DNA of 58,098 bases from Mesostigma viride (taxonomy: Eukaryota; Streptophyta; Mesostigmatophyceae; Mesostigmatales; Mesostigmataceae). The stretch lies in assembly GCA_009746045.1 (NCBI GenBank), contig RPFO01002213.1, forward strand, positions 1-58,098, in the 5' to 3' direction. Position 1 is the first letter of the stretch, and every line of letters starts with the position of its first letter. Shown here piece by piece: positions 54,679-58,098 of this stretch. Made by a program: the position numbers and the translations under genes. The notes under the pieces are model-generated. The model saw only the letters and a list, made by a program, of their open reading frames with translations, did not search any database and was not told the origin of the DNA.

Positions 54679-57497
54679 ATGGCAACCGTGAAGGCCAAAC
54701 ACGTTCCTCCTCAGTGCTTGTATGACCTGACATACATGGCCAAGATCTTCTGCGAGGTGATTGTCCAGCTTTTCCTGATCTACAACCGCGATTTGGGGAA
54801 ATACCCCGAACCACGCCACCTCGGCTGGTTGCCGATGCAGCCTTCGGAAGCCGACAGCGCCCTTGAGAGGGTGGCCGATACGGTCGCTGTAGCTGCCAAG
54901 AGACTAAGGGCGGTTATCAGGCCAACGGGGAGGGACGATTCCACCTTCCCACTTGCACTGCTGGAGAGGACGAATTTTTGGACGACCCACAAGGAGGAAA
55001 CGAAATGGTGGGTCCTGATTGCGCCCGAACCCCCAACCGAACAGGCTGTGGTGCCCCAACCCGTACAGCCTGTGGCGGGGGCTGTGGCGGTGACGGGGGC
55101 TGTGCCGGAGGAAGGCCAAGCCGAACATGCGGAGGCAGAGGACGTCCAGTCGGGTCGCCAAAAAAAGGTGGGGGAGAAGCGGGAACCCCCGCGGAAGTTT
55201 GGGTCGGAGGAGCTGGCATCCGAAATCGAGCAGCAGGGCCCGTGGATTTCTAAGAAAGTTTACGGGTCTGACGGGGACACGACCTGTGAGTTCATGATGA
55301 AGACTTTCGCGTGGGAGAAAAGCGATGGGCCGACACGGTTGGCTCAAGTGGTACTTAATGCAATGGAGGGGTTCGAATTTGTTGTGAAGAGGAAGGGGGG
55401 GGTGAACCAGCCGGATATCAAGAATGGGATATGGCTGCTGAATTTGGAACACCACGCGAAGCTGTGGAATGATGAGGAATTGTTGAAGGGTCGAACGGGT
55501 GCGTGGGTGGAGAAAAGGGACTGGAAGGCGGCGAAGGATTGTGGAGATTTCAATGGTGTGAAGGACGCCTGGTCGTCGTACCTAGGCGATTTTACGGGAT
55601 TCTTCAACCCACCCGTGATCTTCATTGGGTCAAAGGAGCAGGTGGATGGGTTTAAGGTCCTTCTGAAGGTACTTGGGAAGCGGCCTGAGGGGGAGGATAT
55701 TTCCAATCCCAACGGCCGTTCGGGCAAGGAAATTGCGGGTGCAGCCCAGAAGCGTCCGCTGGAGACGGCAGGCGCTGGCACCAAAAAGAAACGCCGGAAG
55801 CGCGCCGCCTCGGAGACCCCCTCGGCCGAAGACGTCTCAATGGGGGATGATGAGGATGTCGGGTCACATGGGGGTGATGATGGGGAGGAGGTTGGTGATG
55901 ATGGTGCCGGCGATGATGAGGGGGGCGGGAATGAGGGTGGTGATAAGGGGGGCGGGTCGAAGGACGGAGAGGGGGGGGGTTCGAAGGGCGGAGAGGGGGG
56001 CGGGTCGAAGGGCGGAGAGGGGGGGGGTCGAAGGACGGAGAGGGGGGCGGGTCGAAGGGCGGAGAGGGGGGGGGTCGAAGGGCGGAGAGGGGGGCGGGTC
56101 GAAGGACGGAGAGGGGGGCGGGTCGAAGGGCGGAGAGGGGAGGGGGTCGAAGGACGGAGAGGGGGGCGGAGAGAAGGGCGGAGAGGGGAGGGGGTCGAAG
56201 GGCGGAGAGGGGGGCGGGTCGAAGGGCGGAGAGGGGGGCGGGTCAAAGGGTGGAGAGGGGGGCGGGTCAAAGGGCGGAGAGGGGGGCGGGTCCAAGGGCG
56301 GAGAGGGGGGGGAGAGAAGGGTGGAGAGGGGGGCGGGTCAACCGGCGCATCGGGGGAAGGGGGGAAGGGCGGAGAGGGGGGCGGGTCGACCGGCGCATCG
56401 GGGGAAGGGGGGAAGGAGGGGGGGGGAGGGAGGGAGGCTCGAAGGGGAATTCGGGGGCGTCGGGGGGGGGATGTTGGGGCGTGCCGTCGACTACTGCAAA
56501 AAGCTCCTTTCGCCTGGCGGGCACGTTCGATCAAGAGCAACGGCTAGTCATCTGTCAAAGGGTAAGTTAATCTGAGTGAATATGGTCGGTTAAATTATGA
56601 TGTTTGCATATTCCCAAGTTTGATTTGCGATTGTAATGATAACTAATTGCGCCGCTCGTCATTGCTTGTCTCACACACAGGTGACGAGTCTGAAGAGGAG
56701 CCGCCAAAGGATGACGCGCATGGCGGCCCACCCAAAGGGTTTGAGGAAGATTCGGAAGAATCGGAAGAATCGGAACCTGAGGAAGCGCCACAAAGACGTG
56801 TCACAGTTACCGCAACCCAGCCCAAGCCACTAGACAAGAAAGTGCCACCACCAAGTTGGCAGCCGTGGATGGAGAATCTGGAAGGTGTGGGGGGGGGAAA
56901 CGGGTCGTGCCCCGCTCGCCTGTTGGATGTCCGGTTTCGGTATTGTGCAAGCACGGCGGTGAATTTTGCCAGTATCGGAAGAACCAATCCCAGCGCCTTG
57001 ATACGTTGTGGAAGCCCACGTGGGCTGCTGATTCGGTGGCTAAACTCAATGCAGACCCAATGAAGCTGGCACACATGCCTGATTTCCACGTCGACACGTT
57101 CCTGGTGCATGGAGTCGTTCGAAAGGTGGATAAAACGGGCGTGTGGTACGTTAAATTTTGGGCAGAAGGGTGTGACGAAAAGGGAATCTGGATTAATGGG
57201 GAGCAGGGGACGATGCCCAACATAATTTTCAAGGTACAACAAGACGAGATGCGGAACTGTTTCAAGCCACCTGAGGGAACGTATTTGGAGTGGTGGATGG
57301 ACAAGGGGTTCCTGGCGACCAGATCTTCCCCAGCGACCAGATCTTCCCCACGACTCCAAGAGAAGGGGGGAGACCAAGCCGCAGGGCAGGGCAAACGAAA
57401 ACCTCAAGGGAAGGCTGGCGCAGATGTGCGGGAGGGGGGTGTAAAGAAGCCCAGCGGACGGGCACCTGTAAAGAAACGCCTGTTAGTAGGTAGTTAG
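54679..57497 (+). CDS. Large charged, Gly-rich hypothetical protein, exons 54679-56561 and 56681-57497
   Basis: The first 200 codons give a globular region (LYDLTYMAKIFCEVIVQLF; RTNFWTTHKEETKWWVLIA), then a Pro/Val/Ala linker. A second globular part follows (WISKKVYGSDGDTTCEFMMK; WLLNLEHHAKLWNDEELL; FTGFFNPPVIFIGSK). Then come a basic signal (KKKRRKR), an acidic patch (DDEDVGSHGGDDGEE) and a Gly/Ser/Lys/Glu repeat. Exon 2 (donor GTAAGT, acceptor CACACAG) is acidic, then VLCKHGGEFCQYRKNQ and WYVKFWAEGCDEKGIWING, with a basic tail. Frame is lost in the G-rich repeat and at nine G (56889-56897). A palindrome lies in frame at 55700-55732. ATG 54679 is only 27 bp after the preceding stop, and the frame extends upstream, so this may be the 3' half of one gene. 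Nuclear location is inferred. Confidence 0.5.
55965..56440 (+). repeat. 24-bp G-rich coding repeat
   Basis: About 18 units of GGAGAGGGGGGCGGG plus TCGAAGGGC, encoding Gly-Gly-Ser-Lys-Gly-Gly-Glu-Gly when in frame. G-run lengths vary (GGGGGG, GGGGGGGG, GGGGAGGGGG), so the frame changes several times. Runs of G this dense are strong G-quadruplex candidates on the coding strand. Confidence 0.85.
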
Positions 57498-58098
57498 ATA
57501 GCTTGATCTGAACTCGTGTACATTTGTAAACATCGATCTGTACATCTGTCTCCAGAGCATTCACTTGAATATTCAAAGTTCAAGTGGGAATTACTGGTTG
57601 GGTTGTGCACAGGCTTGTGCACAATTTTGGCAATAATTATAATTCGTTCTATAAATAGAACTAGCGGGGTCGTGGAGAGGGTTGTGCAATTGTAAATAAT
57701 CTACAACTTGTCTCACTTGCTTACCCTCCGAGTGCATGACACTATGACAAAAACAGCCAATTTTACCCCGACTTGAATAAATTTTAATAAATGTTAATAA
57801 ATTTTAATAAATTTTAATAAATTTAAGCAATCTAGTAATGAAAAGTGCACGCGGAAAGCGCACTAGTGACCAAATTGCATGAAATGGTAATGATTTCATG
57901 TGGAAACGCATTCACAATGAGCATCAATTGTCATGTATTTGTTGAAATGGCGTCTCCTCAAGTAATAAAATTTGGCATGGGTATTGTAGATTGATTGTGG
58001 GCCCCCCCTGATTGGAAATGTGTATCCTTGTGCATTGAAATTTATGGCTGGCTTACGGTTAGAGCGACTAGATGACCTAGACGGTGGGCCGGAAACAG
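57498..58098. other. AT-rich 3' flank, no gene seen
   Basis: Downstream of the last stop. A TTTTAATAAA/TGTTAATAAA run at 57774-57828 supplies several AATAAA hexamers that could act as polyadenylation signals. Short direct repeats (TTGTGCACA) occur near 57603-57622. No supported open frame or palindrome. Confidence 0.55.

Noticed and set aside
54917-56540. Minus-strand Pro-rich frame opposite the large Gly-rich gene (up to 398 codons)
   Set aside because: It mirrors the G-rich coding repeat. The plus strand has in-phase splice sites and more complex globular sequence.

Overview
The window is eukaryotic nuclear DNA, most probably from an alga or another plastid-bearing protist. Several genes have GT...AG introns with in-phase exon joins. 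Two pieces of organelle-type DNA are present: a decayed plastid rpoB fragment at 45.5-46.0 kb and a shortened organelle-type tRNA-Ser at 2.92 kb. Degenerate TTTAGGG-like telomeric sequence lies at 16.36 kb. Protein families include MYND zinc fingers, an F-box-like protein and a putative DDE-type transposase-like protein. The species cannot be named from the sequence alone.

Layout. 1-2.9 kb: gene-poor DNA with short duplications. 3.1-14.4 kb: an 11-kb satellite of a 40-bp unit. 14.5-16.3 kb: CA-rich repeats. 16.6-19.9 kb (minus): a four-exon transposase-like gene with a highly repeated palindrome in its introns. 19.9-20.5 kb: a palindrome array. 21.9-30.96 kb: 0.3-kb tandem units grading into a 7-kb minisatellite of a 28-29-bp unit, then a polypyrimidine tract. 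31.5-45.3 kb: an island of short, mostly intronless plus-strand genes, interrupted by a 2-kb mobile element with split direct repeats (31937-33899) and a 208-bp tandem array. 47.1-57.5 kb (plus): one or two large multi-exon genes whose introns hold a 4.1-kb TTGTCC hexamer array and two palindrome arrays.

The unifying feature is the 14-bp palindrome CCAACGGCCGTTGG, present about 80 times counting near matches. It is often framed by an outer TTTC...GAAA dyad. It lies in introns, upstream of genes and in tandem arrays of about 46, 60 or 208 bp, and once inside an open reading frame. Each half matches the core of the plant MSA element bound by three-repeat MYB proteins. It is the best candidate here for an undescribed element family.

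The 39-45 kb genes appear to be tandemly evolved. Two 205-212-aa paralogues share a 5' leader, and a third copy seems to have been split by a MYND gene. Three neighbours carry C-x(2-4)-C...C-x2-H putative zinc-binding modules, two of them in duplicate. At least five likely coding regions lose frame at runs of 6-9 G. This is either systematic homopolymer error in the assembly or real decay, and protein models should be read with it in mind. Very long open frames across the satellites and the hexamer array are by-products of stop-free repeats, not genes.
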